From assembly GCF_025989145.1 (NCBI RefSeq), contig NZ_JAPDNQ010000002.1, positions 558,001 to 622,000 on the forward strand: a stretch of DNA of 64,000 bases, written 5' to 3'. The position numbers and the translations under genes are program-made. Under the pieces are notes generated by a model that was not told the origin of the DNA, ran no database searches, and worked only from the letters and a program-made list of their open reading frames with translations. Numbering within the stretch: position 1 is the stretch's first letter; the number at the start of each line of letters is the position of its first letter. The DNA comes from Microbacterium sp. SSM24. Lineage in GTDB: Bacteria; Actinomycetota; Actinomycetes; Actinomycetales; Microbacteriaceae. Of this stretch, positions 55,822 to 64,000 are shown piece after piece.

Positions 55822-56823
55822 TCACTGGCTCCTGGAGGTGTTGGCGCGGGCGATCTTCGGTGGAACGAAGATCGCTTCACGTTCGGCGGCGCGGCTCTTC
55901 CACGCAGATACGGTCTCCGCGGCGACCACGGCGCCTGGCTGAGCGAAGATGGTGGCGAACCGGTTGAGGTCGGCGACCCACCGCCAGAATGCGGGATCCG
56001 TGAACGGAAGTTCCTTGCGGGCAATGACGTACAGGCGGCCGCCGTCCACCTCGATGTCACACTTCGCTGCCACGATGCGCAAGGCGTGACGAACCTGGAA
56101 TGTCAGCCGCGCACGCACAGCGTCATCGTCCACGGGGTCGCAGTACACGCGGAAGTGCATGTCGAAGTCGTCGTCGACGCTGACCAGATGCTGCGTGTTC
56201 CGGTGTACCGACACCGGGCCCCACACATCTCCGAGTTTCGTCACCATCGTCATCGACGGCCCCACAGTCGCTAGGTCCAGCGCAACGTAGCTCGAGCGGT
56301 GCTCGACTATCGACCGTCCCATGCTCCGCTCGTAGAAATACGTGCCCACTTCCAACCCTGAGCGCGCAGGTGAGCGCAGCAGGTCGCGGATCGCGAGAGG
56401 CCCGCCGTCACGGAACCGAACCACCGGATGCTGGGCTGCAGGCTCAGCGGCGACATACGTCATGTGGTTGTCGGCCGCGAACCGTGGGAGCCGGTATGTG
56501 ATCTCTCCGAGGGTCCGCCGGCGGGACCTGAACGACCTGATCTGCGCGATCACGAACGGGGAGATGATGATGAGCGCGATGATCCAGGTGGCGAGGTTCA
56601 TCCCGGAACCACCGAAGGCCATCTGCAGGATCATCACCGCGATCGCAGCCAAGACACCGAACCCGAGAACCTGAATGATGAGCCGGATCACCAGTCGGCG
56701 CACCGACAGCTCCTCAGTAGCACTCCCCGGGATCGCACCGTTCGACGGGACCATTTTCGCCACGAGACCGATCGGGCCTGTGAGCGCGGCAGTGTCGAAC
56801 TCGAGCGAGCTCACGCTCCCCAT
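55822..56823 (-). CDS. membrane protein in the inserted segment
   Basis: A 333-residue protein of unknown function with two adjacent hydrophobic helices (about residues 45-66 and 78-95) after a cytoplasmic or extracytoplasmic N-terminal part, then a basic RSFRSRRRTLGE stretch and a large soluble domain (about residues 105-333) rich in Val, Arg and aromatic residues. Its C-terminus has FVPPKIARANTSRSQ. It is the first gene of the insert and ends 4 bases beyond the next start region, so it is coupled to the lipoprotein gene. Nothing similar was recognised. Confidence 0.75.
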   Translation of the reverse strand: MGSVSSLEFDTAALTGPIGLVAKMVPSNGAIPGSATEELSVRRLVIRLIIQVLGFGVLAAIAVMILQMAFGGSGMNLATWIIALIIISPFVIAQIRSFRSRRRTLGEITYRLPRFAADNHMTYVAAEPAAQHPVVRFRDGGPLAIRDLLRSPARSGLEVGTYFYERSMGRSIVEHRSSYVALDLATVGPSMTMVTKLGDVWGPVSVHRNTQHLVSVDDDFDMHFRVYCDPVDDDAVRARLTFQVRHALRIVAAKCDIEVDGGRLYVIARKELPFTDPAFWRWVADLNRFATIFAQPGAVVAAETVSAWKSRAAEREAIFVPPKIARANTSRSQ

Positions 56824-56988
56824 GAGTTCCCCGCGCCGAGCAGTTCACTACGAAGATCGTTCATCGATTCAGTCTCCATTCACCCGTGTACGACCCGGCC
56901 CGCACGGTGTTCCACGACAAGTGGATCACTGGAACCAGCGATCGCGCGACCTCCAGCCCCGACCTGGCCGGCGGGGTGGCTGAGCAGT

Positions 56989-57126
56989 TCAGCGCACGGT
57001 GGGGGCGCACACGTCTTCAGGGCCCGAGACGAGAACGATCGGCGCCGGTCGGGGCGACCGCCACGACAGCTGCGCGATCGCGCTGCGCGCTGCCTTCGCG
57101 GGAGCGCGTCGCGGTGTCGGTGCCAT
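56989..57126 (-). pseudogene. truncated holA start in the right repeat copy
   Basis: The right copy keeps the holA ATG (57126) and its TAGGCT -10 box, reads 41 holA codons (with Pro18 changed to Ala and Gln26 changed to Arg), then diverges and stops after four more codons at 56989. A short protein of 45 residues could be made. The promoter would also drive the insert genes starting at 56823. The 165-base gap between (56824-56988) shows no gene. Confidence 0.8.
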
Positions 57127-57194
57127 GCATCCAGCCTAGCGATCGCCTCCGACTCCACCGCTCCGCTCGCGCCACACCTCGAGTCCGTCGGCGC
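57004..57194. repeat. right copy of the 191-bp holA/comEC junction repeat
   Basis: Partner of 54924-55114. Here comEC is complete and holA is truncated. Together the two copies bound an 1889-bp insert (55115-57003). Confidence 0.93.
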
Positions 57195-59499
57195 CTTCCC
57201 ACACGGCGATGATCCCCTCGGCATCCGTCCGCGCGATGCGCGCGCCGAGCGCGGTGAGCTCGTCGAGGATCTCATCGCGTGGATGCCCGTAGTCGTTGTC
57301 CGCGCCCACGGTGACGAGCGCCAGCCCCGGTGCCGCCTGGCGGTAGAGATCAGGGTCCTGGTCGGCGCTGCCGTGGTGCGCGACCTTGACGATCGCGTAG
57401 GGCGGGTCGAGTCCGCCGCCGGCGGCAAGGGCGCCCTGCGGCGATGCCGAGAGATCGCCGAGGAGCAGGATCGGCGGAATGCCGCCGCCGCGCACATCGA
57501 GCACGACGCTCGCATCGTTTCCCATCGGGAACGCTCGCCCCTCGGGCGGTGGCCACACGACCCGCCAGCGGGCGCCGCCGAGCGCACCGGCGAGTCCCGC
57601 GCGCGCATCCACGACTTCGGCCCCTGCGGACACGAGGCGATCGAGGATCGCCGCGCCGTCCGCGTCGGCGGGGCCGTGGAGCACGGCGTCGACGCGTCCC
57701 ACGACCGCATCGACACCTCCGACGTGATCGAGATCGAAGTGGGTGAGCACGAGCAGATCGATACGGCCCACTCCGGTGCGATCGAGACAGGCCGCGAGGC
57801 GATCGGGCTCGGGTCCGGTGTCGATCAGGGCCACCGCCCCCGCGGATCTCAGAAGCACCGCATCGCCCTGCCCGATGTCGCATGCGAGAACGCTCCAGTC
57901 GGCCGGGAGCGTCCATCGGCCCGCGACGGTGACGAGCAGCCCGCCTCCGGCGGCGGCGCCGAACACGAGAGCGACCACCACCGCCGAGGCTCCGCGCACC
58001 AGCGCCCGTGACGGCGTGCCGCGACGCAGCGCGACGAGCAGGCCGATCGCGAGCCCCACCCCGCCGAGCGAGAATGCGCCGGGCCACCCCTCCAGCCACG
58101 GCACGAGATCACCCGGCAGCCCGCTCAGCGTCGTGGCCGTCCCCGCGATCCACGATGCGGGGAGCCACGCGACCGCGGCGAGACCGTCCTGGACCGGTGG
58201 GATCGGCGCCGCAAGGCAGGCTGCGAGCCCGGCCACGGTGGCCAGCGGGGCGGCGGGGGCCGCCAGCAGGTTCGCGAGCACGCCGTACACGGGCACCTGC
58301 GGTGCGATGAGCACGAGCAGCGGCCCGCAGGCGAGCTGCGCCGCGAGCGGGACCGAAAGGCCCAACGCGAGTGCGCGGGGAAGCCGTCGAGCGAGTCCGT
58401 GCGCGAGCGGCCGGGCGAAGAGAAGGAGCGAGCCGGTCGCCGCCACGGACAGCGCGAAGCCGAGCGATCCCGCCAGCCAGGGATCCGCGATCAGCAGAAA
58501 GGCGACGCACAGCGCCAGGATGGCGATGCCCGCCCCGGGTCTGCCCAGGAGCACGCCCAGCATCGCGACGGCCGCCATCGCGCCCGCGCGCACGACACTC
58601 GGCTCCGGCGTCACGAGCAGGACGAAACCCGCGAGCGCGACCACCCCTGTTCCGACTCGCACCGCCCTGGACGCTCCGACCGCTGCGGCTGCCGCGAACG
58701 CGAGCCCGACGACGAGGGCGCAGTTGGCACCGGACACGGCCGTGAGGTGCGAGAGCGATGCCTCCTTCATGTCGGCATCGAGCTCGAGAGAGACCGCCGA
58801 CGTGTCGCCGACCGAGAGCCCCGGGACGAGTGCCGCTCCGTCGCCGGGCAGGCCCCTGACCGACCGGACGAGCTCCTGCCGCAGCGTCGCCGTCGCGTGC
58901 GCAGCGCCGCGGGGAGGCGTCGTCACGACGACCCCTCGCGACGCCTGCACGACGAGCACCGCCCGCTCCCCCGGCCTCGCCGCCGACGCCGTTCCGCGCG
59001 CCTCGATCACGGCGCCGAGGTCGAGGTCCGCCCGAGGCTCGACATCATCGGGATTCACCCGCACGACGGCGTCGACGCTGACGACGGTCGCGCCTGCACC
59101 GGTCGCGATCCGAGAGATCCGCGCGTCGAACGCGAGGCCGCCGTTCGCGCGACGCTCGACCTTGCCGACGACGGACGCCTCCACGACGACGGCGCGCCCG
59201 TTCATGATCTCGAGCTCGAGGACGGCGTCGCGGGCCGGCTGGGCGAGCGCGACGTGGGATGCCGCGGCGGCCCCCGCCGCCAGCGCGATGACGACGACCA
59301 GGACGGACACCCTCGCGCTCCGCGCACGGGTGGCGGCGGTGTACGTGGCGAACAGCGCCAGCGCGCCGAGGCATGCCCCCCATAGCGCCAGAGAGACGCC
59401 GGCAGCGGCATCAGGCCACATCGTGGCGCACCAGGCCGTGACCCACGCCGCAGCGGCGACCGGGATGAGCCGCAGGGTGATCCGCAGCGGCGCCCTCAC
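57136..59499 (-). CDS. comEC: competence protein ComEC/Rec2-type DNA channel
   Basis: A 787-residue multi-pass membrane protein that forms the channel for single-stranded DNA in natural transformation. The N-terminal region has several helices and an OB-like part. The Competence domain contains HLTAVSGANCALVVGL. The C-terminal metallo-beta-lactamase domain has DIGQGDAVLLR, the metal motif THFDLDHVGG and LLLGDLS, and ends DGLEVWRERSGGVGGDR. GTG at 59499 overlaps the comEA stop as GTGA. It lies next to the right repeat copy, which includes its last codons. Confidence 0.94.
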   Translation of the reverse strand: MRAPLRITLRLIPVAAAAWVTAWCATMWPDAAAGVSLALWGACLGALALFATYTAATRARSARVSVLVVVIALAAGAAAASHVALAQPARDAVLELEIMNGRAVVVEASVVGKVERRANGGLAFDARISRIATGAGATVVSVDAVVRVNPDDVEPRADLDLGAVIEARGTASAARPGERAVLVVQASRGVVVTTPPRGAAHATATLRQELVRSVRGLPGDGAALVPGLSVGDTSAVSLELDADMKEASLSHLTAVSGANCALVVGLAFAAAAAVGASRAVRVGTGVVALAGFVLLVTPEPSVVRAGAMAAVAMLGVLLGRPGAGIAILALCVAFLLIADPWLAGSLGFALSVAATGSLLLFARPLAHGLARRLPRALALGLSVPLAAQLACGPLLVLIAPQVPVYGVLANLLAAPAAPLATVAGLAACLAAPIPPVQDGLAAVAWLPASWIAGTATTLSGLPGDLVPWLEGWPGAFSLGGVGLAIGLLVALRRGTPSRALVRGASAVVVALVFGAAAGGGLLVTVAGRWTLPADWSVLACDIGQGDAVLLRSAGAVALIDTGPEPDRLAACLDRTGVGRIDLLVLTHFDLDHVGGVDAVVGRVDAVLHGPADADGAAILDRLVSAGAEVVDARAGLAGALGGARWRVVWPPPEGRAFPMGNDASVVLDVRGGGIPPILLLGDLSASPQGALAAGGGLDPPYAIVKVAHHGSADQDPDLYRQAAPGLALVTVGADNDYGHPRDEILDELTALGARIARTDAEGIIAVWEGADGLEVWRERSGGVGGDR

Positions 59500-60098
59500 A
59501 CCGACACCAGATCTCGCAGCGACTCGAGCATCTTGTCGCCGATGCCCGGCACGGCCAGTAGATCCTCGACCGCGGTGAAGCGACCGTTCGCGTCGCGCCA
59601 CTCGATGATGCGTTCGGCCAGCGCCGGCCCGATCCGCGGCAGCGTCTCGAGCGCGGCGACGTCTGCGGTGTTGAGATCCACGCGCGCCTCGGCGGCCCCG
59701 CCTGCCCCCGACTGGGCGACCGGCCCCTCACCGACGGCCGGAACATCGAGCTGCTCTCCGTCGGAGACCGGTCGCGCCAGATTCACCGCCGCATCGTCGG
59801 CGCCCTCCGCGAAGCCGCCCGCGGCTGCGATCGCATCGACGACCCGCGCGCCGCTGTCGAGCACGTAGAGACCCGGCTCGACGACGGATCCCGACACGTG
59901 CACGTAGAGCGCGGCCGGGGTTGCGGCATCCGTCCCCCCGCCCGCGTCGATGCTCACGCGCTCGACCGGTGCGGACGCACCGCGCAGGATGCCGATCGCC
60001 ACCGTCACCGCCAGCGCGACGATCACCAGCACGACGGCCGCGCCGAGTCCGAGGCGCCGCCGCGGGGAAGCGCGGTCGGGCTCGCCATCCACGGTCAT
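59496..60098 (-). CDS. comEA: competence protein ComEA
   Basis: A 200-residue DNA-binding protein that hands extracellular DNA to ComEC. An N-terminal transmembrane helix (about residues 19-40) is followed by an SLBB-like region (LYVHVSGSVVEPGLYVLDSGARVVDAI) and two C-terminal helix-hairpin-helix motifs (VDLNTADVAALETLPRIGPALAERII and FTAVEDLLAVPGIGDKMLESL). ATG at 60098 starts MTVDGEPDRAS. The GTGA overlap with comEC shows operon coupling. Confidence 0.94.
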   Translation of the reverse strand: MTVDGEPDRASPRRRLGLGAAVVLVIVALAVTVAIGILRGASAPVERVSIDAGGGTDAATPAALYVHVSGSVVEPGLYVLDSGARVVDAIAAAGGFAEGADDAAVNLARPVSDGEQLDVPAVGEGPVAQSGAGGAAEARVDLNTADVAALETLPRIGPALAERIIEWRDANGRFTAVEDLLAVPGIGDKMLESLRDLVSV

Positions 60099-60191
60099 CC
60101 GCCCACGGTAGGCAGGCGGCAGCGCCGGCCGGCACCGTCAGCGAACCGCTGTGGACCGCACGACCTCGCGGACGACCGGGGAGGAATCGCG

Positions 60192-62783
60192 TCAGTGCGT
60201 GCTGAAGCTGACGACCTTCGGCGGGCGCACGACGGCACGCGTGATCTCGCGTCCGGCGAGCGAGCGCTGCACGCGATCGTCGGCGCGTGCGATCCGCTCG
60301 AGCTCGGCGGCGTCGATCCGCGCGGGCACCTGCAGGGTCGCGCGCACCTTGCCGTCGATCTGCACGACCGCCGTGACCGTCTCCTCGACGAGGAGCGTCG
60401 GGTCGGCGCTGCGCCACGGCACGAGCCCCACGAAGCCCGTGTACCCGAGGATCTCCCACATCTCCTCAGCCATATGCGGCGCGAAGAGGTCGAGCACCAT
60501 CGCGGTCACCTCGGCGGCCTCGCGCACGGCGGGGTCCGCCGGCCCGGCACCGGTGTCGATGGCCTTGCGCGTGGCGTTCACGAGCTCCATCAGGCGAGCG
60601 ACGACGACGTTGAACTTGGTCTGCTCGACCAGTCCGGGGGCATCCGCCAGCAGACGGTGCGTGACCCGGCGGAGCGCGGGGTCGCCCTCCGCCCAGATGA
60701 CGTCGGTCTCGCTGTCCACGTCCTTCGCGACACGCCAGGCGCGGGCCAGGAACTTCTGGGCGCCGGTCGTCGAGACGTCCTCCCAGTTGATGTCGTCCTC
60801 GACCGGTCCGGCGAAGGCGATCGCCACACGAACCGCGTCGGCACCGGGGTCGATCATGCTGGCGGCGAACTCGACGAGGTTGCCCTTGCTCTTGGACATC
60901 TTCGAGCCGTCCAACAGCACCATGCCCTGATTGATCAGGCTCGTGAAAGGCTCCGTGAACTCGATCAGCCCCATGTCGAAGAGGACCTTCGTGATGAAGC
61001 GCGCGTACAGCAGGTGCAGGATCGCGTGCTCGACGCCGCCGATGTAGGAGTCGACCGGCGCCCACTTGTCGGCCTCGCGCGACGGGAACGCCTGGGTCGG
61101 ATCGTTCGCCGACAGGAAGCGCAGGAAGTACCACGAGCTGTCGACGAAGGTGTCCATCGTGTCGGCGTCGCGCAGCGCGGGCTCGCCGGTCTCGGGATCG
61201 GTCGTCGCCATCCACTCGGCGGCGCCACCCAGCGGCGAGGTGCCCTTCGGGGCGAGGTCGAGGCCCTTCGCGTCAGGCAGGCGCAGCGGGAGCTGGTCCT
61301 CGGGCACGGGGACGATGCGCCCGTCAGCCGTGTGGATCATCGGAATCGGCGTTCCCCAGAAGCGCTGCCGCGAGATGAGCCAGTCGCGCAGGCGGTAGGA
61401 CTTGGACGCGCGGCCCGTGCCGGCGGCCTCGAGCTGTTCGATCACGCGTGCGATCGCGTTGCGCTTGGACAGTCCGTCGAGGGGGCCGGAGTTGATCATG
61501 CGGCCGTCGCCCGTGAGCGCGATGCCCGTCTTCCCGGGATCGATGTCGGCGAGCGTCGGCTCGTCCACCTCGGGATCGATCGGCACGCCGTCATCGTCGA
61601 GCTCGATCACGGGGATCGCGCCGGTGATGGGCGCCGTGGTGTCGACGACGGTCTTCACCGGCAGGCCGAACGCCCGCGCGAAGTCGAGGTCGCGCTGATC
61701 GTGCGCCGGCACGGCCATGACCGCGCCGTGGCCATAGTCGGCGAGCACGTAGTCGGCGGCCCAGATCGGCAGGCGGTCCCCGTTGACGGGATTGACGGCG
61801 TAGCGCTCCAGGAACACGCCCGTCTTCGGGCGGTCGGTGCTCTGACGCTCGATGTCGGTCTCGCGCTGCACGCTCTCGAGGTAGTCCTGGAAGCGCATCC
61901 GCACCTCGGCGGACGAGCCGGAGGCCAGTTCGGCGGCGAGGTCGCTGTCGGGGGCGACGACCATGAACGTCGCGCCGTAGAGCGTGTCGGGACGCGTCGA
62001 GAAGACGGTCACCGTGTCGTCGCGCCCCTCGATCTCGAAGTCGATGTCGGCGCCGACCGAGCGGCCGATCCAGTTCCGCTGCATGCGGATGACCTTCTGC
62101 GGCCAGAACCCCTCGAGCTGGTTCAGGTCGTCGAGCAGGCGGTCGGCGTACTCGGTGATCTTGAAGTACCACTGGGTGAGCTTCTTCTTGACGACCTCGG
62201 CGCCGCAGCGCTCGCAGTGACCGTCGACGACCTGCTCGTTCGCGAGCACCGTCTGGTCGTTGGGGCACCAGTTGACCGGGCTCTCCTTGCGGTACGCGAG
62301 GTCGCGCTCGTACAGCCGCTGGAACAGCCACTGGTTCCAGTGGTAGTACTCGGGGTCGCTCGTGTGGAGGATGCGGGACCAGTCGTAGGAGGAGCCGTAC
62401 TCGCGGAAGCTCTTCTTGTGCTGGTCGATGTTGGCGTAGGTCCACTCACGCGGGTCCGCACCGCGCTGGATGGCGGCGTTCTCGGCGGGGAGTCCGAAGG
62501 AGTCCCAGCCGATCGGGTTCAGGACGTTGTACCCGCGGTGGCGCCAGAACCGCGCAACCACGTCGACGTACGCATAGCTCTCGGCGTGACCCATGTGCAG
62601 GTCGCCCGACGGGTACGGGAACATCCCGAGCACGTACTTGCGAGGACGCGTGTCGTCATCGCCGCCGGCGCGGAACGGGTCGGCCTCCTGCCAGCGGTCC
62701 TGCCACTTCTGCTGAATCGCGTAGGCGTCGAAGCCCCCGCCTTCTGCGGGCACAGCGGAGTCGGGCGGGAGGGTCTGTGACAC
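60192..62783 (-). CDS. leuS: leucyl-tRNA synthetase
   Basis: An 863-residue class I synthetase that charges tRNA-Leu. The HIGH-type motif is [18 protein letters not shown], and KMSKS is in [12 protein letters not shown]. The CP1 editing domain and zinc-type segment ([22 protein letters not shown]) are present. The start ATG at 62783 begins [16 protein letters not shown]. It is followed by comEA on the same strand, across a 93-base gap. Confidence 0.97.
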   Translation of the reverse strand: MSQTLPPDSAVPAEGGGFDAYAIQQKWQDRWQEADPFRAGGDDDTRPRKYVLGMFPYPSGDLHMGHAESYAYVDVVARFWRHRGYNVLNPIGWDSFGLPAENAAIQRGADPREWTYANIDQHKKSFREYGSSYDWSRILHTSDPEYYHWNQWLFQRLYERDLAYRKESPVNWCPNDQTVLANEQVVDGHCERCGAEVVKKKLTQWYFKITEYADRLLDDLNQLEGFWPQKVIRMQRNWIGRSVGADIDFEIEGRDDTVTVFSTRPDTLYGATFMVVAPDSDLAAELASGSSAEVRMRFQDYLESVQRETDIERQSTDRPKTGVFLERYAVNPVNGDRLPIWAADYVLADYGHGAVMAVPAHDQRDLDFARAFGLPVKTVVDTTAPITGAIPVIELDDDGVPIDPEVDEPTLADIDPGKTGIALTGDGRMINSGPLDGLSKRNAIARVIEQLEAAGTGRASKSYRLRDWLISRQRFWGTPIPMIHTADGRIVPVPEDQLPLRLPDAKGLDLAPKGTSPLGGAAEWMATTDPETGEPALRDADTMDTFVDSSWYFLRFLSANDPTQAFPSREADKWAPVDSYIGGVEHAILHLLYARFITKVLFDMGLIEFTEPFTSLINQGMVLLDGSKMSKSKGNLVEFAASMIDPGADAVRVAIAFAGPVEDDINWEDVSTTGAQKFLARAWRVAKDVDSETDVIWAEGDPALRRVTHRLLADAPGLVEQTKFNVVVARLMELVNATRKAIDTGAGPADPAVREAAEVTAMVLDLFAPHMAEEMWEILGYTGFVGLVPWRSADPTLLVEETVTAVVQIDGKVRATLQVPARIDAAELERIARADDRVQRSLAGREITRAVVRPPKVVSFSTH

Positions 62784-62852
62784 GGAGGAACCAATCGAAC
62801 GGATGCCGGAGACGCGCGCGAGCGCGAAACTCCAGGTTACCGGAACCGGCGC

Positions 62853-64000
62853 TCACCAGCCGGGGGGCAGCGACGCTCCGATGGCGGCCAGCGGTCCGCG
62901 CGCCTTGATCCCCACTTCGGCGACCTCGGCGGCGGCATCCGATCTCCAGGTGATGCCTCCGCCGGCTCCGACGTAGGCGCCGTCCGGATGCACCACGATC
63001 GAGCGGATCACCATCGCGAGATCCAGCGCACCGTCCGTACCGACCCAGCCGAAGCAGCCCGCGAAAACGCCGCGCGGCGCGCCCTCGAGCTCGTTGAGGA
63101 TGGTCATCGCCGACAGCTTCGGCGCACCCGTCATGCTTCCCGCGGGGAACGCGGCATCCAGCAGGTCCCCGACCGTGACGTCGGGCACCAGTCGTCCCGA
63201 CACGGTGCTGACCAGCTGGTGCACGGCGGGGTACGACTCCACCTGCAGCAGTCCGTCGACGCCGACGGAACCGGGCTCGCTGACGCGCGAGAGGTCGTTG
63301 CGCATGAGATCGACGATCATGACGTTCTCGGCGCGCTCCTTCTCGTTCGTCCGCAGCTCCTCCGCGAGGGCGGCATCCGACCGCGGATCCGCGCCCCGCG
63401 GTCGCGTCCCCTTGATCGGGCGCGTCCGCACCACGCCCGCGGCGACCTCGAGGAATCGCTCCGGGCTGGCACTCGCCAGCGCCACGTCGCCTGACCGCAC
63501 GAGTCCGCCGTGGTGCGCCGGAGTGAGCGCGCGCAGGCGCCGGTACGCCGCGACCGGATCGACGGTCCCGGTGAGCGAGAAGCGCGTCGTGAGACACAGC
63601 TGGTAGGCGTCGCCGGCCCTGATCGCGTCGCGGCAGCGTTCGATGAGGGCGGCGTACTCCGCCGGAGCGTTGCGCGAGGCGGCCCTCCGCGGTGCGGCGA
63701 CCTCGACCGCGATCGGGTCGGGCGGGACGATCCCGTCGACGGCGGCCGCGAGATCCTCGGCATCACCCGCGGCACCGACCGCCCACGCCCGCCGCGAGCC
63801 GTGGTCGAACGCGACGAAGGTCGTCGCCCGCAGCCAGGCCTGGGGCGGCATCCGCTCGTCGAAGCGTGCGGGAGCGCCCGCGCGCTCGGCCGCGTCGTCG
63901 TACCCGAGCCACCCCACCCAGCCGCCTCGGAAGGGCCCCGCCGGCCACTCCTCGCCGGAGCTCTGCTGGCAGGCGACGTGCCGCACCGACTCGGGGTCCG
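62853..64000 (-). CDS. pabB: aminodeoxychorismate synthase component I-like (PabB), 5' end cut by window edge
   Basis: A chorismate-binding enzyme of the anthranilate/ADC synthase component I family; about 382 codons are visible and the frame continues past the right edge. The catalytic blocks are LVRSGDVALASASPERFLEV, PIKGTRPRG (the Lys is typical for ADC synthase), ENVMIVDLMRNDLSRV, ESYPAVHQLVSTVSG, FPAGSMTGAPKLSAM and YVGAGGGITWRSDA. PIKGT supports PabB over TrpE (which has PIAGT). It makes aminodeoxychorismate for folate; its amidotransferase partner would lie outside. Confidence 0.88.
   Translation of the reverse strand, partial: DPESVRHVACQQSSGEEWPAGPFRGGWVGWLGYDDAAERAGAPARFDERMPPQAWLRATTFVAFDHGSRRAWAVGAAGDAEDLAAAVDGIVPPDPIAVEVAAPRRAASRNAPAEYAALIERCRDAIRAGDAYQLCLTTRFSLTGTVDPVAAYRRLRALTPAHHGGLVRSGDVALASASPERFLEVAAGVVRTRPIKGTRPRGADPRSDAALAEELRTNEKERAENVMIVDLMRNDLSRVSEPGSVGVDGLLQVESYPAVHQLVSTVSGRLVPDVTVGDLLDAAFPAGSMTGAPKLSAMTILNELEGAPRGVFAGCFGWVGTDGALDLAMVIRSIVVHPDGAYVGAGGGITWRSDAAAEVAEVGIKARGPLAAIGASLPPGW

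Noticed and set aside
59898..62780. 960-codon plus-strand frame opposite leuS and part of comEA
   Set aside because: Antisense of leuS with HIGH and KMSKS motifs; no domain seen.

Overview
The window is high-GC chromosomal DNA from an actinobacterium, most probably Microbacteriaceae and close to Microbacterium. The pointers are the glnE-glnA2 pair, a PucR-type FasR regulator ahead of fabD-fabH-acpP-fabF and DUF3145, a polyphosphate glucokinase, an LAXTG cell-wall protein, homodimeric AceE, a CIRCE-hrcA-dnaJ block, and the actinobacterial order recO-uppS / dusB-dgt-dnaG. None of the three tRNA genes encodes its CCA end. Most of the window is dense housekeeping sequence; every gap between genes is below about 300 bases.

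Layout. 1-5 kb: nitrogen control (glnE, cut by the left edge, and a GlnA2-type ligase), a small SPOR-like protein, ppgK and the RNase P RNA. 5-12 kb: an LAXTG wall-anchored protein with a DUF4012 membrane protein, then a minus-strand run of zinc-ribbon protein, RNase HI and a Pol I-like polymerase, then an amino-acid permease and tRNA-Val. 12-20.5 kb: aceE, fasR and the type II fatty acid operon, which link acetyl-CoA production to lipid synthesis. 20.5-26 kb: more accessory content, with a putative Fe(II)/2-oxoglutarate oxygenase behind an iron-box-like palindrome, a DUF262-DUF1524 (GmrSD-like) nuclease gene beside a tRNA-CAU gene, a DMT/NIPA-like transporter, def and tRNA-Asn. 26-36 kb: a lone ABC ATPase, dnaG, dgt, dusB, a glutathione peroxidase, a DsbA-family oxidoreductase, an unknown lipoprotein and membrane-protein pair, uppS and recO. 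36-41 kb: an aminotransferase, a MarR regulator coupled to a membrane protein, a TRIC-type channel, and leuA with a leader peptide and hairpin. 41-53 kb: a lipoprotein, then the overlapping minus-strand chain hrcA-dnaJ-rsmE-HIT-phoH-ybeY-CNNM-era, with hemW, DUF1990 and lepA upstream. 53-64 kb: a hydrolase, rpsT, holA, an inserted cassette, comEC, comEA, leuS and a pabB-like gene cut by the right edge.

The most unusual items are: (i) a leuA leader encoding a 16-residue peptide with three consecutive Leu codons and an 11-bp mutually exclusive-type hairpin; (ii) a 191-bp near-perfect direct duplication of the comEC/holA junction that flanks a 1.9-kb insert with a lipoprotein and a membrane protein gene, apparently driven by the duplicated holA promoter; (iii) many starts placed exactly 6-7 bases after a TAGNCT-like -10 box, which points to leaderless mRNAs; and (iv) the hexamer GGATGC/GCATCC recurring in both orientations and several reading frames. 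No CRISPR array, IS element, prophage or replication origin was seen.
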